Source: Toxorhynchites rutilus septentrionalis
Taxonomy: Eukaryota > Arthropoda > Insecta > Diptera > Culicidae
Assembly: GCF_029784135.1 (NCBI RefSeq)
Contig: NC_073745.1
Location: forward strand, 308,030,834-308,094,833
Reading direction: 5' to 3'
Length of the DNA stretch: 64,000 nt
Shown here: positions 44,980 through 56,360 of the stretch, one piece after another
Position numbering within the stretch: the first letter of the stretch is position 1
Layout of the letters: each line of letters opens with the position of its first letter
The notes under the pieces: generated by a model
Told to the model about the DNA's origin: nothing
The model's input: only the letters and a program-made list of their open reading frames with translations
Database searches by the model: none
Position numbers and translations under genes: made by a program

Positions 44980-45020
44980 CTTTGCGGCCGAGTTTGATGG
45001 AACGTATCTAGGCCGCAAAG
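44980..45020. repeat. Perfect 10-bp-stem hairpin
   Basis: CTTTGCGGCC (44980-44989) and GGCCGCAAAG (45011-45020) pair perfectly around a 21-base loop, in otherwise AT-rich sequence. It precedes the mariner relic at 45064. No T run follows, so it is not a simple terminator. Confidence 0.6.
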
Positions 45021-45063
45021 CGAGGTATGGGTGTATCCTATTTTGATCAAACATTGTTTTTTG

Positions 45064-45663
45064 ATGGGAAAAACTCCTGAACAACCAATGCAGTGGTTGA
45101 CGAAATCCTATTCCACTTCTGCTCCTTCGAGAACAACAGTTTATCGGTGGTTTAGCGAATTTCGCTCTGGAAGGCCTAAAGAGGCTACGAATCCGTGAAG
45201 GCGATCTGGCGTAGTGGTAACATCCTTGCTTCTCACGCTAATGGTCACGAGTTCAATTCTCACTCCCGACATTCTCCCAAAAATGGAAGTAAAAGTGACG
45301 AACCACCCAAAACAGTTGAAAGTCACTACAATATCCAAAAAAGGCTACGAATCCAGAAATCGTAGAACAAGTGCATCGACTTGTTTTGAACGATCGTAAA
45401 GTGAAGTTACGCGTAGACATTTCGAAAGAATGAGTCGGATACATTTTGCACGATATTTTGAACATGAAAAAGCTAAAGCGCCATGGGTGCCGCGTTTGCT
45501 GACCGTCGACCAAAAACAGCGGCGCGTTGATGATTCAACAACCGGTTTGGCGTTGTTGAAGCGCAATCGAGTGGACTTCTTTCGATGTTTTGTGACAATG
45601 GATGAAACGTGGATCCATTACCACACTCCTGAGTCCAATAGGCAGTCTGCAGAGTGGCACTGA
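45064..45663 (+). pseudogene. Second mariner relic, split by a SINE
   Basis: Reading MGKTPEQPMQWLTKSYSTSA, TTVYRWFSEFRSGRPKEATN, then after removing the SINE PEIVEQVHRLVLNDRKV in the same frame. It continues YILHDILNMKKL, WVPRLLTVDQKQRR, FVTMDETWIHYHTPES (first catalytic Asp) and NRQSAEW, then a stop. One TGA interrupts SKE*VGYILH. The other two catalytic residues are missing because the relic is truncated. The DETW and TPES wording differs from the mariner at 43680, so it is a different lineage. Confidence 0.83.
45195..45341 (+). mobile_element. Short tRNA-derived SINE, 147 bp
   Basis: The head has A box TGGCGTAGTGG (45207-45217, perfect) and a B-box-like GAGTTCAATTC (45249-45259), then a short body ending in A-rich CCAAAAA. 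AGGCTACGAATCC is duplicated at 45182-45194 and 45342-45354. It differs from the Feilai-type SINE. Removing one repeat restores the mariner frame. Confidence 0.85.
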
Positions 45664-46912
45664 GGCATATTTTGAAGATTTTCGTACTACAGAAAGGGAA
45701 TCGAAATGTTGGAAACTCGCTATACCAAGTGTATTGCCCTAGCAGGGAACGATGTTGAGGAAAAACGATTGTATTCATTAAAAATCCCGGGACATTTCAG
45801 CCCATGTAGTACATCTATTACTCTTGATGCAACTTATTCTATTTAATCATCGCATCCTTCATTGTACAGAACGCTTTTATTGAGCGAGCGAGCAATGGAT
45901 ACAGCAAAAAGAATCCCGAATGAACTCTCAACGTCAACACATAATGCTGGCTGAAGCGTGACTGAATTTTTTATCTTTCCCATTCATATTTCATATTTGA
46001 TTATAGAGACTTGAAACTTCTGCAGTTCATTCATCTCTAGCCCGGAGAAGAAATTCTACTCCAACTCCTTCTTGAACTGCCTTGAAAAAGACACTTCAAT
46101 GTCGTTCGACGCTCCTCAGCAAACCGTGTCCGCTTTCAACAACATTGAACGACGTTCTTGAATTTTGTATCTTCTACCCTTCTTGTACATATGCATCGCG
46201 CTTCGATCAACGTGATTTTCTGAGTGGCGCTAGAATGGGCATAGCAACAACATTCCCAGAAGCCATGCCTTGTAAGCTTACTATCGAATTGAATGGAATG
46301 GAGGAATGCTGCATGTTGCATTAGACTTGTACGAGTAAAATCGACAAAACATCTTGGACAAAAACAAAGGTGGGGATATTGTGTATTTGGAATCAAAATA
46401 CATCCATTAATTGAAGAAATATTAACGTTCAAAATAGACCCCTATATGAAAGGCTAGTCATGGTCACACGTCAAAAAAAATTGGACATTGGGAAGCGTTT
46501 GATTTTCGTTTTTCAATTTGTTAAGTCAGAGGGGACCTAATTTTGAGTTATTGTTCACATTTGGTTAAGTATTATGTAAGCTACCTACCACATTTATCAG
46601 ATTCGGATAATCACGCATACAGCAGGAACAACGGATCGTAATTGTTATGATTGATCCACGAAAACCCTTCATAGTATGCAGACAGAGCGGACCATGTACC
46701 ATTTACCATGGCGAAATGACTCTATATCATGTGCAGACAGAGTGGAGTATGTGTCAATCATTTGTACATTGAATTCACAAGTACATTGAATTTACAAGCG
46801 CCGAATCCAAACAAACAAAACTTTTTCTTGAAGCTTATAGGTATCTTGTTGGAATGTGCTTGTACCCGTTAGTGTAAAATGTAAACATTCTGAGTATATT
46901 AAAAAATAAACT
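45664..46912. other. Unassigned, with a dispersed GTCTCT hairpin phrase
   Basis: Bases 46003-46045 (ATAGAGACTTGAAACTTCTG...TTCATTCATCTCTAGCC) match 24795-24845 and a shorter version near 31850; AGAGAC and GTCTCT-like ends can pair. Near 46690 and 46735 the phrase CAGACAGAG(C/T)GGA recurs. No gene is supported. Confidence 0.4.
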
Positions 46913-47233
46913 TGGTCCACTCTGACTGAACGGGTCATTGAAAAATACTGGTCTTCAGTGTGAATGATCGCAAAATGTACTATCTCAGAGTGCGATTTAG
47001 ACTCTAGCGATGACAATGAATTCGAATTTGACGATTCAATTGACGAATACTGTCTAAGATGATTGAAAATAGGGAATATACGCTATCACATGAAAGTCGT
47101 GCAATCATATTCATGCCTGTATTAGATAGCAGAGACTATTATGCTGAACGCAATCAAATGCTTATGCGGTTCCAGCTTCACATCCCTTCTCGCTCTAATT
47201 TTCATAACAGAATGACACACTTTTACTCACAAC

Positions 47234-48825
47234 CAGAGATGCCAACCTTCCTGATTTTTCAGGATTTCCCAGAATTTTTAGCGCGTTCCCTGATAGCCTG
47301 ACAAACACTCAATTTATCCTGATTTTTCTGAAATGATCCTGATTTTTCCTGATTTTTGTACTCTTTACATTATTCGTGATAAATATACTGGTTTCCATGT
47401 CAAAGTTTTCTGTCATGATAGTTCTGCGGTTCACACTTGTATATATCTAACATTAAGTTAAATTCTCTAGACGCAAAGCTGTATTTTTTTTTATCTCTTC
47501 CCTCATTTGTTTCGTGGCTTTCCAAAACAAAGCAACAAAATTTCATGAAGCCAGACTGTCTGACGAATTCATGAAATGACAACGAGGTTAAGTTTGAAGA
47601 ACAACATTGCCTTATTGAGAATAATGTGTATGTAGATGTATTCCCAGAGTTATTAATGTAGGAATTAGTGATGTCTAAATTTTTCATTTATTCGATTATC
47701 GATTAATCGTTGGGGCATTTTTCAATATTCGATTCATTCGAATAATTGTCTTTCAATATTCGATTAATCGAGCGAATATTTATTTCTTGTTACAATCACG
47801 TATCACGTTGTCATTCTGGTCGCGTGGTCTATCGGGTTGTCGATGTTTGATGGTTGGATATAAAAATGTTGGATAAAACAATTATATAGCCTAATTCTTT
47901 ACATTAAAATGCATTAAGCTTGAGAAAGATTCCTTCTTTCATGATCGCGATTACAGTGACAATTATTCGATGTATTCATATTTTGATTTTTAATTATTCG
48001 ATACAAAATTACTCGATTATAATTTCAGTTATTCGATTATTCGAATGAATCGAACGATTAACCGACGTCTCTAGTAGGAATACGTTTCGGAGTGTAAAAT
48101 TAATTGAGTGAAAAATTTTATATTCACAGTCAATATAAAAAGATTTTATATCTAATTTGTTCGTCTGATTCAAAGTAGAATCAACTTTAATGATGGAACT
48201 ATGGTAAATATATCTATAACCGTACTTAATATCATAAAAAATAGAAAAAAAATCAAAAAGTCTCCCACTGCTGATATGCTTTCCTCATTTGTTGAGTAAA
48301 TATTCATTCCAAAGCATGGACGATGAATTCAGTGAAAATTTGAAGATTGATTTTCCTGCAATTGACTGTAGTGATTCTGTATGTTTTTCGGAAAAAAACA
48401 TAAACGATCAAAAGGTTAGGTGAAACACTAGCATTTCCGCTTATGCGAAGATTTATACCATGCATATTAATTCTTTTACATATCCGATATTCGTCCGAAG
48501 AAAGATAAACTCTGTTTATGGTGGGATTTGGAATGGATTCTGTATTATGAGCTACTACCAAGCTTCCTGTTTCTCACATGTATGGCTCGCAGCAGTTTTC
48601 GACGAAGAAGCAAACATGTTCTGGGAGGATAGAATATGCGTGAAAGATTGTGAAACAGAACTATGGATATAAAATTAAATTATAATGCTTTGATTGAAAA
48701 TTATGTTTGTGTTTTCCCAAAAATCGACATTAACTTTTCGGACAACCCATTATGAGCTATTCTGGTTTATCCTGATTTTTATTTTCATTCTTCCTGATTT
48801 TTAAAAATTATAGTTGGCAACCCTG
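47234..48825. mobile_element. Non-autonomous hAT element, 1592 bp
   Basis: The ends CAGAGATGCCAAC and CAGGGTTGCCAAC (right end inverted) are followed inward by repeated TCCTGATTTTT motifs. CTCACAAC and TTCACAAC flank it, an 8-bp duplication with one mismatch. No transposase is recognisable, and a second hAT-type element sits inside. Confidence 0.85.
47666..48073. mobile_element. hAT-type MITE nested in a hAT element
   Basis: The ends TAGTGATGTC and TAGAGACGTC (right inverted) lead into ATTCGATTA/TAATCG-rich arms. GTAGGAAT is duplicated exactly at 47658-47665 and 48074-48081. The 408-bp interior is non-coding. Confidence 0.87.
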
Positions 48826-48925
48826 TTCACAACTGTTATTTGATTGAGAAATATTTCGAAATTGTTCAGTCATAGTGAACAAAATCTTTAAAAATGCTTC
48901 ACTTGGTTCAGTCAGAGTGGACCAT

Positions 48926-51308
48926 GTACGTAGAGGGAGCCAAATAAGTGCCTTTTTTGGCATAATACTTGATGTTTTTTTACAATTATCATACATCAAA
49001 GTAGTGCCAGAGAGAAGCTAACATTTCTGAGAACAATTTTGAACAAAAAAATTAAATGCTTTGAAAATTGCAGAGCACTGAACTTCAAGCTCGTTTTCCT
49101 CGAAATCATAAAAATGTCACATGATCCGGTCTGACTTAACATCGACCATTTGTACCCCCAATATGCTCCCGAAAGACGTAATCCTACGTAAAAAAAGCGC
49201 GAATTGATGTGTGTTCACTGCTCTCGAACGCTCGTCACTTGGCTTATCAGCAGCGCCCATTTCTCTAGTCTCGAAATAAAAGCGAAAAAATACGAATGAC
49301 ACTTATTTGATTTTTTTTGTCGGTAGTTAAAAAATTGAAAAAAAGCCAACTGCTCGCGGGAAAATAAACGAAATTTGGGGACATACCCGCCAGCTGTTTC
49401 TATTTTTTCTCCGAACGAACACACGCGGATCTGCGGTGAACAAACTGCCAAAGAAGATACACCTGACGTCAATCGGCGCGAGCATGGATCTTACTATTGT
49501 TTTTGTTTTATGTTTTTTTTTGAGGAATATGAACCATCCATCAAAGGGAAACGTTGAAAGCCATTCATCACGACACCGACAGACAGCAGGACATCGAGCG
49601 CAAAAGCGGTCAATTTCCTAGGAAATGACCTTGCTGTGCCAGTTAACTCAGTTGCTCAGTGGTTTTCCAATCACACTCCCACACTCGTTTATGCTCCCGT
49701 GTCTCTTTGTTCATCCTCTCCGACTGCGAAGAAACGAAGATCGTTTTGGAGTGATCTCAAACCTCGCGTGCAAATGTGGACTGAAGGAGGCTAAAAATAA
49801 ACGTTCAAATATAAACATATTGAATCCGACACAATTTATGTGCTGTTGTTTTGATTTACAAGCGTGTATAACAGGACTGTGCGAATGTCAAAATCACGGC
49901 CATTGCTTGAAGGTTGACCACGATCTTGAGAAGCGCGCCAACTTTCTCGCCGCGATCAAAACCATCATTTAATATCGGTTAAGGGTAGATATCGAGAGCT
50001 GTCCTACGACAATATGGGCGCGTTCTAAAATTAACCGGCATTCATTATTTTGAACGCCGGCCGGTGCAATTAACCGCATCAACCATCACGTACTTTTGGC
50101 GTAACGGGTTAGACGATTTACCGCCGATCGAAAATAGAAGCAAGGGAACGTTCGAAACAAACCTATTTCGAAAAGAGCCTAACTTTATCAGAATTCTGTC
50201 GGGAAACAGTGACACAATCAACACACTTGCTATCAAGAATCCGACAAATACTTCGTCTGCATGTGTCCAAATACCACGCCGACATTTCATCAAATCGAAT
50301 TCTTCGCGACATTCATTCGGAACGCATGCCGTGCGCCAGAGTCGTTTCTTGGCAACGTTGGCGCGTTCAGAGATGAGTAGGTACAATGCTACCATGTGCC
50401 GGCTGTGGGTCAAGTTCCCTCGGTTCCGCAGAACACAAATCACTTCCTAGCTGGCAAGAAAATATCCGCAAACGGATCATTTCGCAAGTACTGTGCAAAC
50501 CATGCAAATCAGATCAAGGTCTGCCGGCCATCGTTGCGGGGGTCAAGCGATAGTAACCACCAGATCATTGGAGTAGGCGTGGTGATCTAAGCAGCGCTTC
50601 GGTTCGGTTCGATTCGTGGGTAGCGAGCAATGGTTCTGTTTTTCTTTTCCGATTTTCCGTTACCCGTTAGGATACAGTTTCGTGACGTTAGTCCGGGGGT
50701 TGTTTATAGCTAGTACGCGTGTTGAGAAAAGCCGGAAAATCTGTCTCCCATTAGTGGCGGAGTTCGGGGGTATTGGGGTGGCGTGATGGCGTTTATGTTT
50801 GAAAGAGTGCAACAGACGGTGTGCAAAATTTGGCTGCTTCCCCGTTTGGCTGACTTGCGAACATTCGACGCTAAGTGTGTTTTTTTACTCTCTTTTTCAT
50901 TAGCTAACGTATTTTTGGCAATCGTTTGATGGTGTGACATGATTTGTGCACTTTCATGATTAATTAAATCTCGTTTATGGATAGGTGTATCAGCTGGGAG
51001 ATCTAAATCAGTCTGAACAATTATTTTTTAGTTAGGTGGAACTGTAAGTCTCGTTTGCAGCTTGGATTGCTGTAGTAAACATAACATAAGTACACTTGTT
51101 ACTTGGCTTTACAATCTTGCTGAAGCAATGTCAACGGTTCTTGGAATCATCTTCTCTGAAGCGATGCAGTTCTTTAACCCACGCTTTTCGTCTCACTTGT
51201 AGCTAATTTATCTTCGCGGACGTTTACACATGTTTGGTTCAAAAGAAGATTAGAAATGTAGTACTGAACAGCGTTTCATTATTTATTTTCAAGTGTATCG
51301 GGTATTGA
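48926..51308. other. Unassigned, partly GC-richer, possible promoter area
   Basis: Bases 49100-49186 end in GACGTAATCCTACGT, a right end of the hairpin-terminus family without a visible partner. From about 49960 to 50700 the base composition is richer in G and C and open frames overlap on both strands (for example 50064-50450 and 50443-50045), with no motif recognised. Such composition could mark the promoter and leader of a gene beyond the repeats, but nothing proves a gene. Confidence 0.4.
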
Positions 51309-51693
51309 GGGCCTGATTCTCGAATACACTACGAATAGACTTCACGGTGGAAACGGAATGAAACGTATCCGCGATGACAACGGTACGGTGTCGACATCTG
51401 GATACGAGATTTGTTTCCCACTAAACTTATCATTATAATATCAAATTATCTTCAGATGAAATTTTTGTATGAGATTATTATATCACATGAAGAAAACAAA
51501 GTTTTTCCACTCACATTGAAAACCAGTTTGATACGAAGAAGTTATTTTTCATTAATGATTTTTTATTTGAAAAGTGCTCATTCTGCCTGAAAACTCAATA
51601 TTATCTTCGATACTTCACTAACTCATGAAACGTAGTTCTATGGCGTGCCGTTTATTTCGTTTCCACCGTGAAGTGTATTCGAGAATCAGGCCC
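51309..51693. mobile_element. MITE with long perfect ends
   Basis: GGGCCTGATTCTCGAA and the following seven bases are exactly inverted at 51672-51693. The match then resumes after a 10-bp insertion (TTCACGGTGGAAACG). It is 385 bp and non-coding. The flanks TTGA and TTAG do not form a clean duplication. The GGG start fits PIF/Harbinger, but this is uncertain. Confidence 0.75.
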
Positions 51694-52177
51694 TTAGAAT
51701 CGGTTTTTTTTGTCCAGTACAGCGTTTCAAGTGGATGATTCTCGAATCTTGGAGAGCGGTTTATTTGCAAAGTCTTTTTTCTTGAAATCCTGTAAAAAAT
51801 TTTGTTGGAAAATAAGTTGGAAAAGTTGTAAGTTGTGAAATTGCTCAGTAATGGAAGAAAAAAGAAAAAAGAACAGAATTAATGCTGCACAAAAGTTGTG
51901 AAAATCATACATGGAGTTCAAAACAGCCAAGATCATCATTTGTGCAGTGTTAAAACGATTTGAGGTACATTTGTCTGGTCCCCGGGAGGTTCGATCGAGG
52001 CGTCGAAGCGGTGCACTGGACTAGAAACTGCGTCAGAACGTCATGAAGGTTTTCAAAGCGAATTCCGGACTCGGTGCTGTTTTCAGTATACGGATACGGA
52101 TACGTTCTTATGGACTATGAGATATACTTTGAATTGGACTTAAAACTACTTCCGGGATAAATGTGTTTTTTATAAAC
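51694..52177. other. Unassigned stretch, no gene seen
   Basis: No coding frame of note. Bases 51737-51760 repeat GATTCTCGAATC, echoing the MITE end beside it. Confidence 0.4.
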
Positions 52178-52183
52178 CAGGGG

Positions 52184-52738
52184 CAGGGTCCGACATTTTC
52201 GAAGATGAAAAATGAAAATCGATTCTCCTCTCAGTCGCTTCGACTAGGACTACTTCGGCATACGCCATTAACATGAAATGAATTGACTGATGAACTATTC
52301 TAGCAAATGGTTGTTCTAATTGACGCGACGAATGAATGAATCGACAAATCTGCCTCTTCATTCAGCCTTACTTCCACCCATCACTACTACCCCCCTGACA
52401 TGAATTTCGTAACCCACGTACACAATCTTATTTCAACGTCCATATAAAGTAAAGCGAAAACATGATTTCTGATGCAAAAAAGTATTTACACCATTAATGG
52501 ACAGCTCCATTGTTTACCCACCATCGATACATGCATACATGATACATGAGTAAGCGAAACGAAATGAGAATGTCGAGTCGTAGAGGGAGATAGCGACTAA
52601 ACACCCGAATGACTATTGAGTCATGTTGACGGAGAAGGTGCGTGAAGAAGCCAAAAGTCATTTCCGATTGTATACGAAGGGGAATTTCTTCATAGTCTGC
52701 TGACTATCCTCAGTTGAATATAACTATGCCGAGTCCTG
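52184..52738 (+). mobile_element. hAT-type MITE, third copy
   Basis: It runs from CAGGGTCCGACATTTTCG to GAGTCCTG and follows the 41263 copy over its length without a mariner. The eight bases on each side do not match, so the target duplication has decayed or the flanks recombined. It lies against a LINE relic on the right. Confidence 0.78.
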
Positions 52739-53215
52739 ATTACGACAGATCGTCTGAGATCCGCACATTGCACCGAATACCGTTCATCCTTGTCTGAATC
52801 AAGAATTAGCTTTCGGGAAAGGCATTCATCTAAGATTCTCCACAGCTGTCGTCGGTCGATTGTATCATATGCGGCCTTGAAATCGACGGAGATGTCGTGC
52901 GTAGGGACCTGCTGCTCGCGGCACTTTTGGAGGATCTGGCGCAGTGTAAAAATTTGATCTGTCGTTGAGCAACCGGGCATGAATCCTGCGTGATAACTTC
53001 CTATAAACAGACGGCGAAAGAGGATCTGAGACAGAATTTCGCAGGCACCATTCAGGATTGTGATTGCGCGGTAGTTCCTACAATCCAGCTTGTTGATATG
53101 TTTTATAAATGGGGCAGATTACCCCGTCCTTCCAAACCTTCGGTAGCTTTTCTGTGTCCCAGATCCCGACTATCCTTGGACACATTGGAACTGAAAGAAA
53201 TGAATGCAGATTATT
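52739..53215 (-). pseudogene. LINE reverse transcriptase fragment
   Basis: Leftward frames read PKVWKDGVICPIYK, then LDCRNYRAITILNGACEILS, then MPGCSTTDQIFTLRQILQKC and ISVDFKAAYDTIDRRQLWRI. These are reverse transcriptase blocks 2 to 4, including the first catalytic Asp in VDFKAAYD. Frame changes occur between the segments, and the YADD block and endonuclease are missing. It is a different family from the relic at 40361. Confidence 0.8.
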
Positions 53216-53312
53216 CCCGTTTTAATCACCATCCAAATGAGTTGTGTACAAAGAAAAATCGAAAAATCTAAACGTGACATGGCGACCGTTACATTGTGAC
53301 GAAGAGCCTATA

Positions 53313-53703
53313 AATGCCATACAAATGAAACATAATCTTCTGTATAACTCTAGACCTAATCTGGCAAATGGAGCCAAATTTGGGATGTGATGGTTTTTGA
53401 GTACTAGATATGTTTCTATGATGGTATGGCGCCCCTCGTTCCTCGGAATAGAAAGAGGGTCCCTCAAAAATATTGCACATATTTCAACCAAACACGACAA
53501 TTGAAAATCTTCGGGAAACTCTGAGGGAAAATGAAAATGATTGAAATGAATCGCCGAATGTGTTGATGAGAGCAAGACTCGAGGAAGGAATTGTCCGATT
53601 TAGGGCTGTCTTTATTCTATCATATTTTCTGTATCAAATATTTATTTTATGTAACGGAGAAATATGTTATTTGAAAGTGGTTGAAAAACCTTGAACGTGA
53701 ATT
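53313..53703 (+). mobile_element. Helitron-like fragment
   Basis: It contains one CATACAAATGAAACATAAT-like unit and the section from GACAATTGAAAATCTTCGG to GTTGAAAAACCTTGAACG shared with 16075-16740 and 37885-38310. The terminal CTAG is absent because the sequence passes into a LINE relic at about 53704. Confidence 0.7.
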
Positions 53704-54480
53704 GTGAAATGTGTGAACGAGAACTATCAGCTGCCAGGATTCATATTCTTAAGCTGGAGAGGATACAATATCGTTGCTTGCGTATAGCCATGGGGTGTTT
53801 GCATTCCACACATACGATGAGCCTCGAAGTCTTGGCAGGAGTATCTTCGCTTACTTTTCGGTTCACAGAATTTCGGTCTCACAGATTTCTCATCCGTTGC
53901 AAGATCATGAATCCATTGGTGATTGATAACATCGAAAATCTACTCCAACTGACTCCTCACACATAAACGGGTCCACTGGCTTCGGCATCTTTAATGAAAA
54001 TTCCAGTGCCTCTTTTAAATTCAGAGATCCTTGTTCCGTGTATGTCGCTGAGCTGGGTGCGATATATTATGCTCTCGGGATCATTGAAACACTGCCCATC
54101 GACCATTATTTTATTTTTTCAGACAGTCTCAGCTCAATAGAGGCAATCCGCTCAATGAAAGTTGATAAACGCTTATCTTATTTTCTAACAAGAATAGAAC
54201 ATCTGTTGAGTGTTTTGGTTGAAAAATTATTCAAGATTACCTTAGCATGGGTTCCCTCTCATTGCTCGATTCCGGGGAATGAGAAGTGGACTCGCTAGCT
54301 AAGGTGGGCGCTTCAGAAGGCACACTTTTTGAAAGGCATATTGCTTATAATGAATTTTTCCACATTCCTCGTCAGCACACACTGGTAAGTTGGCAGCGCA
54401 TGTGGAGTGAAGATGAGTTCGGTATACAATACATACTCATACTCTTTACAGATACACGGGCCGAAGGTTGTGCAGCCCAC
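53704..54480 (+). pseudogene. LINE C-terminal fragment with RNase H
   Basis: The first segment reads RIHILKLERIQYRCLRIAMG and TMSLEVLAGV, a region after reverse transcriptase. A second (from about 53970) reads FGIFNENSSASFKF, YVAELGAIYYALGIIETLP, FIFSDSLSSIEAI and WVPSHCSIPGNE, the conserved E, D and H-containing blocks of RNase H. One base is lost after GNEK and the frame resumes with DSLAKVGASEG and SWQRMWSEDEFG. A LINE with RNase H belongs to the I/Loa/R1-like group. The upstream part was removed at the Helitron boundary. Confidence 0.8.
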
Positions 54481-54489
54481 TGATCATTC

Positions 54490-54560
54490 AAACCCCCCCC
54501 CCAATGTCATAATCAACACATTCGTACTCATTCCGACTACACACTGAATCTAGGATACCA
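54490..54560. repeat. 60-bp repeat shared with 56990-57052
   Basis: The phrases CAATGTCATAATCAACACAT, CGTACTCATTCCGACTACAC and ATCTAGGATACCAC recur 2.5 kb downstream with one or two changes. Here a C run precedes it. The two copies bracket the LINE tail and its inserted element. Confidence 0.7.
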
Positions 54561-55039
54561 CATCCTCCCCTCACGTTAAAATGTAACGATACCAGTAAGC
54601 ATCAAGGATGATCTCATTCATTCATTAGGTTCATCGATCACACCAAGGAATCTCTGGGGTATTCTGATTTGCCACGCATTCAGGCGCTTTGTGATAGATT
54701 CTCCGTTTTATGATAATGCATCTTCAGACGACTGGGTTTCTTAGGATCCTTTGTTAACGATTCGTGTTTCGTGTCAAAATGGCTGGCTACGCGATGTACC
54801 GACTTCCACTAAGGTGATTCCTGGCTTGACTCTCCGAAAACGAAATATCACTTATCCACAAAAATCCGTCCATCTTTACCGAAATTTAACAATTAATGTT
54901 GTAAACTGTTGTCATTTCCGTTTGTTCCATTTCATGAGCGGGCAGCGTGGCTGTTTTTTTTTGTAAATATTTAATTATTTCAATTAATTTATTTCTAATG
55001 TCTGTCTGCTTTGAATATTCGACCACATAAATAAATTCT

Positions 55040-56360
55040 ATTTATATGCTGGTCTTGGGCATCACCCGACTCAGCTGTTTTATACTGAACAAGTTGGCCT
55101 TGGGCTTGACCCGACTCAACTATTTTATTTTATTTATTTACTTTTAGTACAAATTGGCCTTGAGCTTAACCCGACTCAACTGTTTTGGCCTTGAGCTATA
55201 CTCGACTCAAAACTTTAAGTACAACCCAGCAAACATTAAATCGCATAACAAGCGTATATATAATGTCATATGCCCTAAAATTTGGTTGGCATATAATGCG
55301 CCTAACTGGCATATGCATGCAAAAGTGGAGGCCATATACATACATGGCAAATGCTTACCGAATTTGTTTGGATGAATATGCAACTTTGACCGGCTATAAT
55401 GGCGATTATGTTGGGATTGAATTGCGATCTAATATGAATATATTCATGAATTGTCAAAGCACCAAATACGACTTTTGCCATACTTATATACGACATAGAA
55501 AAAAACAAATGGCGCAAAATATTTTCGTGAAATGTTTATTACAACCTCACGAATCGCCATTTTTATATATGAGTATTTATGTTCGTAGAAATAATAATTG
55601 TTTGATTGACTTGTGTTGGGAGTGGAATATGAATGTTTAAAATACCACAGATTGATGTTTGGTGAAAACTGCTCCGGTGTGGGTTCGAACTCCGGTCGTC
55701 TGGATTATCATCCACCAGCTATCTCGCTCGGCTATCTGAAATTTAATTCAACAGCGGTTCAAACTTTCGAGTGCATCAGCATTTCAATGACATTTCAATA
55801 TGATGTAATATGTTCTTTATTAGGATTTAATATGATTTACTGTTTCATGATTTTCTTCAGCATGCAACACGATTTACTAAAGTACTGAATCGATTTAAAT
55901 TATACGCTTATACGACACACAAACTGCATCAGCGTAATATACGCATATGATGCGGATTAAATATATTTTACAACAATGTACATCATAAAATTGAAGTTTA
56001 TTATACCGAATTGCGACTTAATTTGATAATGGTATATAAAATCGAGTTTTTACATTTTATGCGATTTCAAATATACACGGTACATACTTTGATTGATATT
56101 ATATGCGATTATGATTTATTCGGATTTCTCGTAAGACTTGGCACGTACAAAATTATAAGATTTAATGTTTGCTGGGAAGTTGGCCTTGGGCTTAACCCGA
56201 CTCAACTGTTTTGACCATGATTTATATTCAGCGTGAAACTTTGTATTTATAAGTTGGCCTCGGGCTTAACCCGACTCAACTGTTTTGGCCTTGAGCTATA
56301 CTCGACTCAAAACTTTAAGTACAAGTTGGCCTTGGGCTCAACCCGACTCAACTGTTTTTA
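55040..56360 (+). repeat. LINE 3' tail tandem repeat, split by an insertion
   Basis: Units on the theme TTGGCCTTGGGCTTAACCCG, ACTCAACTGTTTT recur at about 55050, 55090, 55153, 55187, 56178, 56252, 56287 and 56325. The 952-bp TA-family element sits between the fourth and fifth. The undisturbed sequence TAAGTACAAGTTGGCC at 56317 shows the pre-insertion target. Confidence 0.75.
55225..56176 (+). mobile_element. Third copy of the CCCAGCAAACATTAAATC element
   Basis: Inverted CCCAGCAAACATTAAATC ends enclose 952 bp co-linear with the outer copy at 3622. AA is duplicated at 55223-55224 and 56177-56178, so a dinucleotide is duplicated but here not TA. The tRNA-like stretch is at about 55680-55725. 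Non-coding. Confidence 0.85.

Larger units (their letters stand above)
43540..46476 (+). mobile_element. Possible hairpin-terminus element hosting mariners
   Basis: The left end has hairpin GGTAATGTC, ATA, GACATAACC (43547-43567), then GAGACGTGGGGCTTA. A right-end-like sequence lies at 46441-46476 (CCCCTATATGAAAGG, GTCACACGTCAAAAA). Pairing them is an inference; the inside contains two mariner relics. Confidence 0.45.
46913..48924. repeat. 19-bp inverted repeat flanking a hAT element
   Basis: TGGTCCACTCTGACTGAAC (46913-46931) and its exact inverse (48906-48924) lie about 300 bp left and 80 bp right of the hAT element. They may be the ends of an older element into which the hAT inserted. No target duplication was found for them. 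Confidence 0.5.

Noticed and set aside
45195..45265. A second possible tRNA gene
   Set aside because: It is the head of a 147-bp SINE with a 13-bp target duplication inside a mariner relic.
50045..50450. Overlapping open frames of about 130 codons on both strands
   Set aside because: They mirror each other in a GC-richer stretch, show no known motif, and have no splice or conservation support.
52176..52746. An 8-bp target duplication for the third hAT-type MITE
   Set aside because: The flanks ACCAGGGG and ATTACGAC do not match under either choice of left end.
55185..55640. A 151-codon open frame
   Set aside because: It lies in the non-coding body of an inverted-repeat element and is also seen, broken, in the other copies.
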